This document shows, piece after piece, positions 36,176 to 49,139 of a DNA stretch of 64,000 nucleotides. Origin of the DNA: Metopolophium dirhodum (Eukaryota > Arthropoda > Insecta > Hemiptera > Aphididae). Made by a program: the position numbers and the translations under genes. The notes beneath the pieces were generated by a model, which was not told the DNA's origin, made no database searches, and worked only from the letters and a program-made list of their open reading frames with translations. The DNA lies in the NCBI RefSeq assembly GCF_019925205.1, contig NC_083566.1, forward strand, positions 3,906,001 to 3,970,000, given 5' to 3'. Every line of letters starts with the position of its first letter. The stretch's first letter is position 1.

Positions 36176-36479
36176 TGATGAAAGAATCACAAATTAACTG
36201 AGAAGCTTTGTCCTACTCCGTAAGGCATAAACAAACGGAGAGATTCGGTCCAATCGCGCTAAAAATGAATGGGAAGAGTTCGTTCGGGAATATTTTGTCC
36301 GTTTAGGTGCCATATATTTTATTATCTACAGTGAAAACTCATTGAACAAAATCTAAACCCTCAATCAAAACGTGCAACTTGAACTGCTGCCGATCGATTG
36401 ACAATATTATTGTTTTACGGCGGAGATCCGAAATCGATTTCACAACCTATTTTGGTTTAAGAATAAACTATAATATACA

Positions 36480-36910
36480 CCCTTTCAAAGTCTCAATGAA
36501 TCTATTTATTAACTTTTATTGAAAATAATCCGGTAGTTTTTGAGTCTCTTAAGCGTATAAACTTTGAATAAACCAACATCCATGTTTAGCTGTATAACCA
36601 CCCAACTTCGTCCCTGAAAAAAATGATAAAACATCAAATATAGTGCAGGTATATAGGTGTATATTGGTTTTGGTGTATATCAGTTCACGAGTAAATTCGC
36701 ATCGGTATACAAACCTCGTTTTGTGAACTAATTCAGCTGAGATGGACAATTCGCCTGTGGCGGACTTGATATAAATCGAACGTGGTTCAAACTACAACTT
36801 TCGAAACTTTCCTGATATGTCTATGAAAATTTTAAAATTTTTACAAAATCGATTAAGTAGTTTTTGAGTATATAAGTACAAATATACGTTCAACTCTCAA
36901 ATTATTTGTT
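36480..36910. mobile_element. Probable Helitron-derived fragments
   Basis: Two stretches with TCCGGTAGTTTTTGAGT (about 36530) and ATTAAGTAGTTTTTGAGTAT (about 36852) are typical of decayed Helitron flanking sequence in insects. No ends were identified. Confidence 0.3.
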
Positions 36911-38364
36911 TTAAAATATAATTTCTTTATTAGACGCCTTTAACGCGACGATTTGATGAATGTTTTTACTTCATCCACCCGACTAACCAATCTTACCCAT
37001 TTATATACAAAAAAAACTAATTTCCACTGTATAATTCTGCTACTATTGAAATCTGTATGATGTAACCAATGGAACCCATTTATCAACAAAAAAAATTTTC
37101 GATTTCCAACGTTTTCCGATTATTTTTCCAATTTTTCATCCCGTAAAACTCCTATTTGGAATCATAAGAACAATTGTTTTTAAAAGTAATGAGGCAACTT
37201 GGTCAAACTGTTGCAGTTGTAGAGTGATGCAACTATCAAACGAACAGCATTTAATTTTTATTTATATATAGATTTTTGTATAAATTATTGACTAATATTA
37301 AAGTTGAGTACCTTAGTTAAAAGATCATTACACTAAAACTGTCCAATTAAAAATTTCCAAAATCGATCACACTTAATATGGCCGAGCAATAATAGTACCA
37401 CTTGTAATTGATAATTCGAAATATTATAATTTATGTGTTGCTCACTTGTTGACACTGTATACCAATCGAGTAATGTTACTCAATATTATTAAATGGTCTG
37501 AACGGGTCGCAAAATCTTATAGGGACTAAATAAATAAAAAAACTTTTTTAATTGAACAAACTAGTTTTGCCTGACATTGCGTATATCACTGTTTTTGTGT
37601 TATATGTTGGATGACTACATCGTTGCCATGTTATATTCTAAATATAATACCTTAAAATTTCGTACCAATTGATCGCGTTTCTATTATGCATAATAAAACT
37701 ATATATAAAATTATAAACACCACTGACTCTCAGCTACAATATATGTAAATTAATACAGACGGTATAATATAATATCAGATTAGTACTTAAAGTCTACTTG
37801 GGATTTGTCTATAAAAAATATAAACTAATCTCATTGCGGGACGGACGAATCGATCGCTTCTCAATTTTAAATTAAAAGCTAGACAACGATACAATTTCGT
37901 CGAATAACTTAATAATAATATTTTCTTAACACTTTAACAAGCAATTTTATTAACTTTACTTAAAATATAATATTCCGTGTTTCCGTGTAATATTGAATTA
38001 TATTTTTATGTTGGATAACGAGTAATTATTTCAGTGAAATAAATGTAAGCGTAGCTTAATATTATACTTGTTTATTACGGTTCATATAAAAAGTTAAAAC
38101 ATTTCAGTACGCCTTTTATTCAGAAATAATAAACATTATTATTATTATTGTACTAAAGCATCCAACAAAAGTGAAATAAATGAAATGGTCGATTGTCTCA
38201 TTTTACAATATTTTTTTAATCAATTAAATTAAATACAAAATATATTACACAGAAAGTGCCATTTAATTTCCTTGAATTTCTACGATAACATAATAATATT
38301 ATTATCGTTGCGGTTAAAAAACAAAAAACTGATGGTGCCTGAAAATGTGAAAAAAAATGTTTGC

Positions 38365-38945
38365 ATAATCATTTTTTTTTTGAAAATATTTCTTTTACAT
38401 AATTTTAAGTCGTTACTATATAACATTTTTGAGAAATATTCTATTTTTTACCCTTTTTCATCGTTATAATTTATTTTTTTTTTATTCTTGAATGATAATA
38501 TATTTTTATTTCAAAATTCTAAGCAGAATATTATTCAATCCATAAAAATAAAATTACGGACAAGTAGTTTATTAGTTATAAATATTTAAAACTGTGTAGT
38601 GGACCAACATTTTATAGGGTCCCCGTGAACCACTCTACTCTGCTCATCAAAACTTTAAATACTTTAAATACTCTCATAAACTAGTCGTTCAAAATTCATC
38701 AAAGTACTCCAAAAAATATTTTGCTTTGAAATAAGGAATTAAATATGCATGTTATCGTTAAAAAAATTAAAAACTAAAAAACTGTCAATGATAACGATAT
38801 AGTAGGTAGGTTACAATATTATAATTTTTTTAGAAAAATGTTGTTTTCAGTGACTTATAGAGTTCTGTAAGCAAAATATTAACCAACACGTCAATTGTTT
38901 TTGAAATAATGAGAGTCTTTCGTTAAATTGATCATCCGGTATAAC
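38365..38945. mobile_element. GGGTGATCC-family element, right end present
   Basis: The right end TCGTTAAATTGATCATCC + GGTATA is preceded by TTTTTGAAATAATGAGAGTC. The body matches the copy at 28150 (ATTTTAAGTCGTTAC, CGGACAAGTAGTTTATTAG). The left terminus is not recognisable. Confidence 0.65.
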
Positions 38946-39846
38946 GTCTTGATGTATCATCCATTGTGGCCATTAACGTTTGAATAGGTATACTAGCTGT
39001 AGTTATGTATTATTTGTGCTCAAGACTTTATTTTATTTTGTTAAACAACAATCCTAAATCCATATTATTGGTAGGTACTCTACGAGTTAGTTATGCAATG
39101 CAAATTTAATTATTTTAATTTCTGTCACATTTTCTCGTGCCTAAGTGATTTCATATCAATTGAAATTTGTAGAAACTGCAAGTGTTAACGTGAATGCAGT
39201 ACATTTATTTAACTATTAAAACATACGTTTAGGAAAAAAATTTCGTGGCACTATTACAATAAGCGTAACTGTTAATTTCTCTATGCAATTGTAAGTCTTG
39301 AGTACCCACGCGGTGCCTAGAAATTTTGAACGTGCGATTTTTGAAAGTAGATACCTAGGTGATGTATTTTTTTATCGGTTCTTAAATCATTATTAATAAT
39401 GATTTATTACCTATTTTACTGGCCACGCTCGGTATTTAATGTTAACATGTTCATCTTATAATTTTTTCTACAATTCGGAGTATATATACCTATATACGCA
39501 TTTCCTAGAACCGGTGGACCATGTTGAACATGATGCGTGCGTACACATTAGGATTAAATACGAATCGAAACATAATTCACAATGTATTACGGTGCATATA
39601 TATTATAACATTGTGTTGTACGCAATAATCATATAATAATTGATTAGATACTATAGTATAACATCGTTTAAACTCTGAGCCGCAAAAAGCCACACAGAGT
39701 ATAATTTGCATGAATTTACGGCGTATTATTGCAGTTCTATCGTTCTATGTATCAACTGTAGATATTATTATTTCAGTCGAAATACTTTTTTTTTTTTACA
39801 TAATTTCGTACCATACGTTTGTAAAAAAAAACTCAATGTATACCCG

Positions 39847-39848
<2 letters not shown>

Positions 39849-39903
<55 letters not shown>

Positions 39904-39913
39904 TGCGCGCGCG
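39849..39913 (+). repeat. (GT)24 plus GCGCGCGCG, 65 nt alternating purine-pyrimidine tract
   Basis: (GT)24 at 39849-39896, then ATGTGTGTGCGCGCGCG, with no break in the purine-pyrimidine alternation; strong Z-DNA-forming sequence. Confidence 0.92.
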
Positions 39914-40525
39914 ATTTAAAATTATCACACTAATTGGTGTGTCACCATTAATAGCACGTACAATTTGCCAATTAATTTTGAAAAAAAAAAAAACTATAAT
40001 AATAAACGATAACGACATCAGTCATATTCACAACGGACGACTACCTACTATTATTTTGCATTGCGTGAAGAGAAAAAAAAATGATTTTAACGCGTTTCCT
40101 TTTTTGTAATTTGCTTTACACTCGACGACGACGCGGGGACACGGTTTTTAACAATACGAAAAATATAACGTTACCGTTTTACACCATCATCATGATATTT
40201 ATCGTGTGTTGGCAATATATTTATATAAAAATATTTTAGACTAACACGGTTTTTTTAGGGTTTTTCGACGTCATGTAAATTATGAGCTAATAAAAAATGT
40301 ACCAAATGGCACCTACAAGTCTACAATAACTACGAGTATTTAGTCCATCTGCGATATTGTCGTCAACTCGTCTATTATTAAAACGATAAAAAAAGCTTTA
40401 GAGAAAATAACATTTTATTAGTGATAATATGCGATGCCGCGCGAAACGATAAAAAATAAATAAAATACAAAACGAAATCATATAATAATAATATATTAGA
40501 TAGATATAATATGAAAAGAATCTCA

Positions 40526-40559
40526 CCCCCCCTCCCCCCCCCCCACACACACACACACA
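40526..40559 (+). repeat. C run followed by (CA)n
   Basis: CCCCCCCTCCCCCCCCCCC-type tract directly joined to (CA)7-8. Confidence 0.9.
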
Positions 40560-41002
40560 ACACAACCCCCGTTTAACTTGGTCAAAAACAAATACCCTAC
40601 GCGGCGGGGTGCATGTGCGAGCAAGTGGCGGCATGGGCGGCGGTGGGGTGTAATCGTCGCGCGAAATATTTTCTAATGCGAAACGCGCACGACACTTGAA
40701 TCTTAAACGGGCCGACTATACGTTATTAAAATCATATACATTTATTATCGCGTGCTTACAATAAAATAAAGCGAATAACGGGGGCGGTAACGATGTGTAT
40801 TATAAATGTGTTCTCGTTATTTATTTATATTGATCTGATGCTTCGACGGTTTTCCCGGGTCTCATATTGCTGGGCGCTTTGCCGGTGTCGGAGCGATAAC
40901 ACAAGAACGCGCGATTTGTGAAACCGCACACGTAGTCAAGACGAATTATAAAATAAAAAGATATCGTGGTGGTTGTGTGTGTGTGTGTGTTTTTTTTGAA
41001 AC

Positions 41003-41850
41003 ACAAACACGTATAATCTGCATAACGTCAAATGAATTGCTAATACGATGGTTTCGTTCGAAAATTTAAAACTGTACCGTGCCGACTGTTATATAGGTAT
41101 AACTCTGTGGAAATATTATTATAATATCGCGTTACGCTAATCGCGGGCACAGACGCAATCGTGCGAGGCTGCTGGGGGCGCCTCAATCCCCCCCCCCCAA
41201 AAAAAAAAAATCAATAGGTACGTATGACGATTTATTTGCTTATAAGATGTATAAATAAATTGTAACGCCCCCGGGGGCAGAGAGCACTGCAGTATAAAAT
41301 ATATAGCTATATGTAACATGAATAAACATGATATAAAACAATACTAAAAAAAACCGTGTAACGATATTTTTAACTTCAAACAACTTCAAAAAAAAAAAAA
41401 ACCCCAGAAAAAATGCATCACTATAATATTATCACAGAGTAGGTACTATTTATGGGACTATGTATAGTGGAATTACGATTGGGTGCAGTATAAACACATA
41501 TAATCTGCATAACGTCAAATAAATTGCAAACCTAATGGTTATATGTTCGAAAATTTAAAATTATTCTGTGCCGCCGACTGTAGTGATAATATACAACTTG
41601 ATGGTAATATTATTATAATATCGTATTAAGCTATCACGGGCACAAACACGATCGTGCGAGCGTTTTGGAGATTTTAACCCAAGCCCCCCCCTCCCAAAAA
41701 AAAAAAAAAAACAATAGGTGTGTATGACAATTTATTTGTTTATAGTATAAACTTTATACGATGTATATACTCACGTTCCCGAGGACAGAGAGTACACTAT
41801 TATAGTATAAAATTATATATAACTTAGCGCAACGAATAAGCATACGGCAA
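41003..41850. repeat. Diverged tandem segmental duplication, units about 330-360 bp
   Basis: 41003-41330 and 41490-41850 share, in order, TATAATCTGCATAACGTCAA, GTTCGAAAATTTAAAA, ATTATTATAATATCG, CGGGCACA, CGATCGTGCGAG/CAATCGTGCGAG, a C8-9 then A12-15 run, CAATAGGT, TATGAC-x-ATTTATTTG and CAGAGAG. The joint C/A homopolymer run suggests each unit contains a copy of the same insertion. Confidence 0.85.
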
Positions 41851-41854
41851 TTTG

Positions 41855-41990
41855 TTTTAGAGTTACACCTAAGCCAAATTGATTTTGTCAAAAACCAATT
41901 TTGCATAAAAATTCCCGTTTTTCCTTAATTTTTTTCTTCTTTTTCTCTGTGATTTTGAAAATTACTGGAAATTAATGAAACTTTAAAACC
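41855..41990 (+). mobile_element. Fragment of the Helitron-like family
   Basis: TTTTAGAGTTACACC, TTCCCGTTTTTCCTTAATTT and ATTACTGG match 31938-32060 of the larger element. Confidence 0.65.
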
Positions 41991-42702
41991 AATTTTTAGA
42001 TCGATGACACAAAAAATTTGCTCAAAATGCACATTATATTATATACCTTAATATAATAAATTAAGTAAATATATTATAATAAAATATAATTAACATAATA
42101 TTATGTTACCTTTTATATTGAGGTATTTTAATTTTGGTGGTAAGTTGTTTCAGTATTACTATTAATTTTAGTTATGTTATGACTAACGTTTATCTGTTAT
42201 TAATGATAAATAACCATTAAAAATTTGATTACGAACAAAACACGGTTCAAAATCGTTACACAATTAAACAAAGTTAAAAATATCGTTCTTAAAAAATATG
42301 CTAAAACCTACTTGATGGGGTTGTCTTTGTCATTTGAAAATGCGTAATAATAATTGATAGCAGACTTCTTCTTAACCTCGATCTATCTGGCGCTTTGGCC
42401 TATAAAATTTTACGAGCAACCTCATCAAAAACACAAAAAATTATAAAAATAAATATTCACGTAAAGCTCTAATAGTTTATCATGCCTATAATGAAAATGA
42501 AACGGTTTTTCCTGGGCAACTACAGCGTGCATGATATAATATACAAATTTGTTCTCGCTACAGTTGTGCATACTATAATATTATACTTACTGGTAGTTTA
42601 TCGTACATACGCATTAATATTGTCACTGTGGTCCCAAGAATAAGGTTACTGGCGAAAAAATAAATAAAACAGAAGGAAATGAACTTTTATTCACTTGAAC
42701 GG

Positions 42703-42705
<3 letters not shown>

Positions 42706-42738
<33 letters not shown>

Positions 42739-42884
42739 AAGGTCATCCCGAAATAACGATCCATCGTCTCTTTCACGCACTGCCACAAATAAGTTAAAAT
42801 TAAAAACGAACACTTATCTTCGGCTGGGTGTCATATGACAGCCGAGCAGGTTAGGTTAGGTTAGGTTAGGTAACTTGACACTAC

Positions 42885-42920
<36 letters not shown>
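42706..42920. repeat. (AC)15 ... (TTAGG)4 ... (TG)17 cluster
   Basis: (AC)15 at 42706-42735 and (TG)17 at 42887-42920 are inverted copies 150 nt apart and can pair. Between them AGG(TTAGG)4 occupies 42848-42870, the arthropod telomere repeat. Confidence 0.9.
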
Positions 42921-42921
<1 letters not shown>

Positions 42922-44817
42922 CTACAGTCGTTTCTGAAAACGATATTCTAATCGGCAACACTCGCAAGAGAGTGGCTTTGGTCTTCGACGACGTTTTCCA
43001 AATTCTTTACTCTTATATTATTATATAATAAACACCTGACCTACATATGGTGTTAGTTTTCGTCGTCATTATAGGACTCAGTTAAACCTGACCCGTAGAT
43101 AATTCCGCAGCTTTCAGTTGTCCCAACCTGAATATACACCGTATGCCACACTTCTAGGTACAAAACTGAACGTCAGGACGTCGAAAATGATCTTAGAAAA
43201 TATCGATTCCCGATGTAGAATGATAATAAAAAAAAAATGGCCGTTGACGAGATTGGGCAGTTATATACAGTGATTCTTTTAAAAAATAACTCTAATTCTA
43301 TCGCGATATTTGTAAATTTCAAACAAATATTTATAAAATATAAAAAATACTTATGTATAAGTTAGAAATGCTAATTTTTTTTTCATTATTTTTTTTCATG
43401 AGCTTTCCGATTTAATAATAATTTTGATGCATTTTATATTCATATGTTGATATTTTTATACAGATTACCTTCTTCCGATCAATAAATAAAGAGTTTCAGA
43501 AAAAACTCAGAGTTATACGAAAATATTTTTAGAAACCATAAAATAGCATTACAGACATTTTCTATGCTATGATCTGGATCGCGACTACCTAGTATGTAAA
43601 AAAATTAACCAGTTCGTTATAAGCTGTTATTTTTTTTTTCCGATAAATAAATCACTCCCTATACGCGTCGACGCGTGCGTCGTAATATACGCCGTTAATA
43701 TAAACCTATAAAATATTATATGCGAAAAAAAATCACACGAAACGCGTTGAAAGACGATACGCCCTGTGGACATGTTGTATAATAGAGATTCAGCCGCACT
43801 GGATTAAAAAACAATTTACATCCCTTCTGGACGCTTTTGCTGTAATCTAGGTCTTCTTAAATCCCGTCGAAATAACCCTTCGCACAGGATTTTGATTTTT
43901 TTTCGGACGAGCCTGCGCGTAGAAGTGTTTAACCGCCTAACATATTATATGCTCGTAACCAATACAATTGCACGGACGAAAATCAATTGAAATTTCACGA
44001 TGGCTCGTACATATTATCCATAGGATATAATTAATAGGTACGGCATTTTTCATATTTGACTCCAATAGGTAACCGTGGGTCGGACATTTGCGCACTTACA
44101 AACTGCGGTACATTAAAATGAGTTTTTCATAGTAAATTACTATGATCAAATACAACTAATAACAATAACAATAACGTTTTATACTTTTTTGGATAAACAC
44201 ACGAATACAGTGTGGACTTGATCGATAAGAAGTTCAAGTCCCGTACACGGGCGTCACTATGATTTAACGGTTACTGGGGCTAGAGACTTGAAAACCAAGC
44301 TATATGTCCCCCTCCCTTGTTTCCCCCCGCCACCCCGATAACATCGTCTTATGATATTTTTCTACTAGATCCGTCCAAGTATAACAAAACGAGATTATTG
44401 TGATGCTCGAAAACGCTGTACAAGATTTCTTTGTGCACGTTGTTTTTGATTGCATTTAATTCGGCGGACGTCCGTGCCACGAAAAAAACAAGAGCGACCG
44501 CGTAGTACGCGCGCGAATTAAACGGACTACCGCCACTGACTGCTGCCCGTGACGAAATTTTCCCGCACAATTCGTTTACCGACTGAGTCTCGGGGCGATT
44601 GACGACGACGTTTTATACAATTCGATTGTAATAAATACATTAGATATTGCGCGCAATGCGATTGGCTCCCGGGTGGATCTTGTTTTTTTTTTTTTTATCG
44701 TTTTTACTGCGCTTCCGAATCGCACGATTCGTCTGTTTCAGTTTTTGCCCCCCACAATATTTTGGCATTTCCGAACATCGAACCACTAGAGTTGTATAGG
44801 TATAGACTAGGCAATAA

Positions 44818-44870
44818 TATACAGGGTGCTAGAAAGACCTGACATTCAACAAATGAATAATTTATTAAAA
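44818..44870 (+). mobile_element. Single TATACAGGGTG-type transposon end
   Basis: TATACAGGGTGCTAGAAAG resembles mariner-type MITE ends such as those at 5784 and 60469; the partner end was not found. A related TATACAGGGT lies at about 33767. Confidence 0.3.
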
Positions 44871-45537
44871 GTTTGAAAAAATTATGAAAATCATAAATAT
44901 ACAATAAACGATTTAAGATATAGGTACGTATTATGTCTAAAAATATATTTAACATAATATTTTCGAAAAAGGATCAAATTAATATATACTTCAAAATTAT
45001 ATTGATATTTAAAAAATGTAAAAATAAACTGCTTTATTAAATAAACCGGTTTACCGTCGACGTTTTTCCAAAAATTAGATTTACATAATATTATTGAGTA
45101 TTTTGAATTTTACCAAAAAAAAAAAAAAATTAAACACATTTTTTATTTCATAAAATAACTGCAGTATTAAAAAAAAAAAAAAAATGTATACTGTAGTATT
45201 GTGGGGCAAGTGCCTATGATTTAACTATATAAAAAAACGTATTAAAATATTTACTAAAACAAAAGTATGCTTGGTTGTATTATTATTATCATCTTTCCGG
45301 TCATTCTGTTACACACCTTATTGTATAATATACATACTATTTTGAGTAGACGAGCGGGTAACCGTATCAGTTTTAACGAAGCCGACCGACCAATTTATTT
45401 CACGGTCGTAGGCGCGCGACGCACAGTCTTCATCTGTACGACACCGGCACACCGTTATGTCATTTTGTGTTGCGCACGTTTCGGTGTCGAGTCGTATTCG
45501 CCGATTAATTCAATACCCACTTGCAGCGGTGTGTCGT

Positions 45538-45573
45538 GGGTGTGCGGGTGTGCGTGCGTGCGTGCGTGTTTGT
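45538..45573 (+). repeat. (TGCG)n / GTGTGCG tract
   Basis: GTGTGCGGGTGTGCG followed by repeated TGCG; alternating purine-pyrimidine, in a CpG-rich pocket (45340-45800) with no supported gene. Confidence 0.7.
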
Positions 45574-48500
45574 GATGGGTGGACGAGGCGATGCTGAATA
45601 GCAATGAACCCGACTGCTCCTAATTCGCATTCCCGACGAACGTCCCAATAACAACATCACGTCATAAACGTAACGCGTTTGTGCTACTATATTGCCTATA
45701 CTTTACGCCGTGTTACCGCTCTATGAAATTTTAAATGCTCGCCCGGGATCCACACCCACCCCGATTATGCGCGTGTTGATCTTTGCGTGTGCGTATTTAC
45801 TTTCATCGCGCGTTAACTACATTATAATGTTTGAAATACTCGGATAGTTTGGCTGCGACGTGGCATGTTGTTCAGTGGTTGGGGCAAACATTAATTAAAA
45901 CCATATATTTCGAGTGCATCACTAAACAAAAGCAAAAAAAAAAATTATAACAATGCACGACATTGTTAAACAATTTACATACAATATAATGTGTATCGTG
46001 TATAATGTATCACGTATGATGTGTACATTATGCTCTAGTTTCATCGCGGAACAGTGTACAATGTATTTTGTAAATATTTCATCGTCACTACCGTAGTCAA
46101 ACACGAATAATAGTAATCGAATTTATCGGACAAATCGTCCCGTGCGTCGAAATAGTAGACGTATTTTTTCATATTTTTTATTTGTTTATTTATTATTTAT
46201 TAAATAGTGTCATGGCAGTTTATATTGTTATCTGCATAGTATTAACCCTTTAGCGGGTGAATTATTGTTCACATCGATACGCCCAGACTCCAGAGATTAA
46301 ATAATATTATAATATTATTCATTATGTTTACGGTAGACGATATATTATTTGATTCATACACGGTGATAATAGCCACATGGTTTTAGTAAGAATATTCGTC
46401 GAAGACAAGAACACAACGAAAATACGTTTATACGTCATTAATACTGGCGTATTTATAGTGTTCAAAGACTATCGATATTTCGTAGAATATATACAATAGT
46501 AATTTTGGAAACCCCCGGGGTTTTCGACCTTTTGAGGCAATGGCCAACTTATCATTTTTTTTTTCAAGCCCCACCGGCCGCTTTCGTAGTAAAAACATAC
46601 ATTTTATAAACAAAAATTATTTTTTTATTATTATAGTTATTATTATTTAGTTTTATCGAGACTAGGCCTAGAATCTGGGCAATTGGCCGGTGCTAAAATT
46701 GTCTATTCTTTTGTTACATTCTTTTTTATTACAATAAATCATACAAATTAATTTATTTAATAAAAAGTAGATATTGTTTGTTTGTTCATCGTGCCTTCGT
46801 GGTCAGGTGGTCCCTGGGTAACCGACGATAAATACCAAACAAAATATGGGTTGTAGTACCTTTTCATATTACATAATATTAATAGAACGATAAATAAACC
46901 GAACATCAACAACGATATTGTTCCTTTTTTCTTCACAAAAAAAAATGACCACTACACTGATTGGCCGTCTGCAGCACGTGAATAATATTATAATTTATAG
47001 GTTTTCGTCGTTTTTGTTGATTGAACGGTACCTATTTAGGAGCTTTTGTATGAGGTAGGTATACGAATTGTGAAATACGAATGCTTGGGAAATTGAGCAT
47101 AAGAAAACGTTTATTTTTTATATTCGACTTTAATAATAATTTTTTTTGATTTTGATTTACACGCCGTTTTTATTCGGTATGTACTATATTTATTTTTTTG
47201 TCTTAAATGTTTTTACGCATTCATAAATAACAACATTTACACGTATATGTACATAATAGTTTAAATAAAAACGTTAGATAAATGTGCCAATAACCAATTC
47301 AATGCAAACAAATATTCAAATCAAATATAAAAACCATTTCTTATTAATTAAATTATTTTTTTAGTTTAAATATAATGATATAGTGGTTCTGTTGTAATCG
47401 TATCATATACGAAAATAATAACTAAACCAAACAAATGTTTCCGATCCTTGTACCCCTTTATTTGTGTTAAAACTGCGTTCTTTACATAATTTTTTTTTTT
47501 ATCACCTACCTTTATGGTAATTATATTTTTTAATTTTTAATTTTTACACCAAATAACTTAATTTCACTTGTTTATAATTAATTAGTTAGTAACTATGATG
47601 ATAACAATTCAAATTTCAAAACTTATTAATGAAACAAAACATTGAATTTGTATAATATTAAAATCAAAAATGAGTTCGATCCACGCGATATCCAAAAGTT
47701 TGACACATTATCGATATCCCGTCCATATCGTTAGAGTATTCATCTGTCATACTGAACTTTTTTTTATGTTTTTAATTCTTTGAGCGACAGTCAATTCACC
47801 AGAATAAGTATACATAGCAAATAATCATTATGTCAGATTATAACAATTTGTATACCCTGCTTGCTGCAGTGTGCAATCAGCTATTGCCGACAGCAGATAT
47901 TGGGATTAATAATTAGGATTTTAAATTATAATAATATAAATTCTAACAAACGGGAATTGACTTTGAAATTGTATGCGATCTATCGATCGTCCGAGGTCGA
48001 CCGTTTGGCCACCCTAGATATGTATCCCATGGTAATAACATTTAAGGAGACCTAAACTCAATTTCTTAAAACCAATAGCCCAATTATTATAACAAGTATA
48101 AAACAATTAATATAAAAAATGTATAAATAAATAATTAAAATGTTTAGTTAGTAAAAATGTTTCACTGGCAAATAATATAAGATGTTATATAAATTATTAT
48201 GTAATATTATATGTTACGGGCGAAGTAGAAAACTGAGCATTTGATAAAATGCCGGGTATTTTATAGACTGACAATATATGAGTGGATAACGTATAAAATG
48301 TCACTTATGGTCCGGAATTTTGTACAATGGCCAAGATCAGACAATTTAAGATATGAAGTTATACACATAGAGCTTTATTCAAAGAGAACTCTATAAATAA
48401 TAAATAATAAAAAAAAATTTCTAAAGTTGAATTAGATTAGAGTTTTTAAAAAAAATGATATTATATATTTTATACAACACGGATTGATGTCATGACATTT

Positions 48501-48769
48501 TAAATTTTGATATACCTACTTTTTCTGCAATATATCGCCTATTGATATTCATCGCATAGGTAATAATATAATAAGTAACTGGCTAGTGGTCTCGGGGGAG
48601 GTGTCTGAGTGTTGCTAAAATGATAATTCGACAAAAACAAATAAATAAATAAATAATAAGTAATTGACTAAAATAGAAAATTAAACACGAATGGTAGTTT
48701 AAATAGTTTTGAAAATTTAGGACAGCTCATCATCGTGATTTATTGACACAAATACCTATAATATATGAA

Positions 48770-48790
48770 TATATATATATATATATATAT
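48770..48790. repeat. (AT)n microsatellite
   Basis: About ten AT units followed by a T run. Confidence 0.9.
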
Positions 48791-49139
48791 TTTTTCTGAG
48801 ATTTACATACCTACGATAAATCGGTATTATTATTACAATGACCCGGAAATTATATAGAAAATGTTTAAGTAATTATTCATATCACATAAAAGTGCCGGCA
48901 GTATATTATGTAAAATGTGTAGCCTTGACGTGAATCATGATGTACCTACCTACTTATATTATATTGTATTTATTGCCAAATGAATCAATCACGTAACACG
49001 ACGACGACGCCGGACGCTCGCAGCGGGTTAGTTTAGGTAAAGTTAGGTAAGGATCTGTCTTGTGTTTTCAAAACGAACATTATAATATTACCTATGTAAG
49101 CACCGTAATGGTGTTGGGTGTCCGGCTCCGGCTATTCAC

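Noticed and set aside
42848..42870. A true chromosome end
   Set aside because: Only four TTAGG units, flanked by ordinary intron sequence on both sides; an interstitial block.
44225..44260. Possible tRNA B-box (AAGTTCAAGTCCCG)
   Set aside because: No matching A-box or cloverleaf could be drawn around it.
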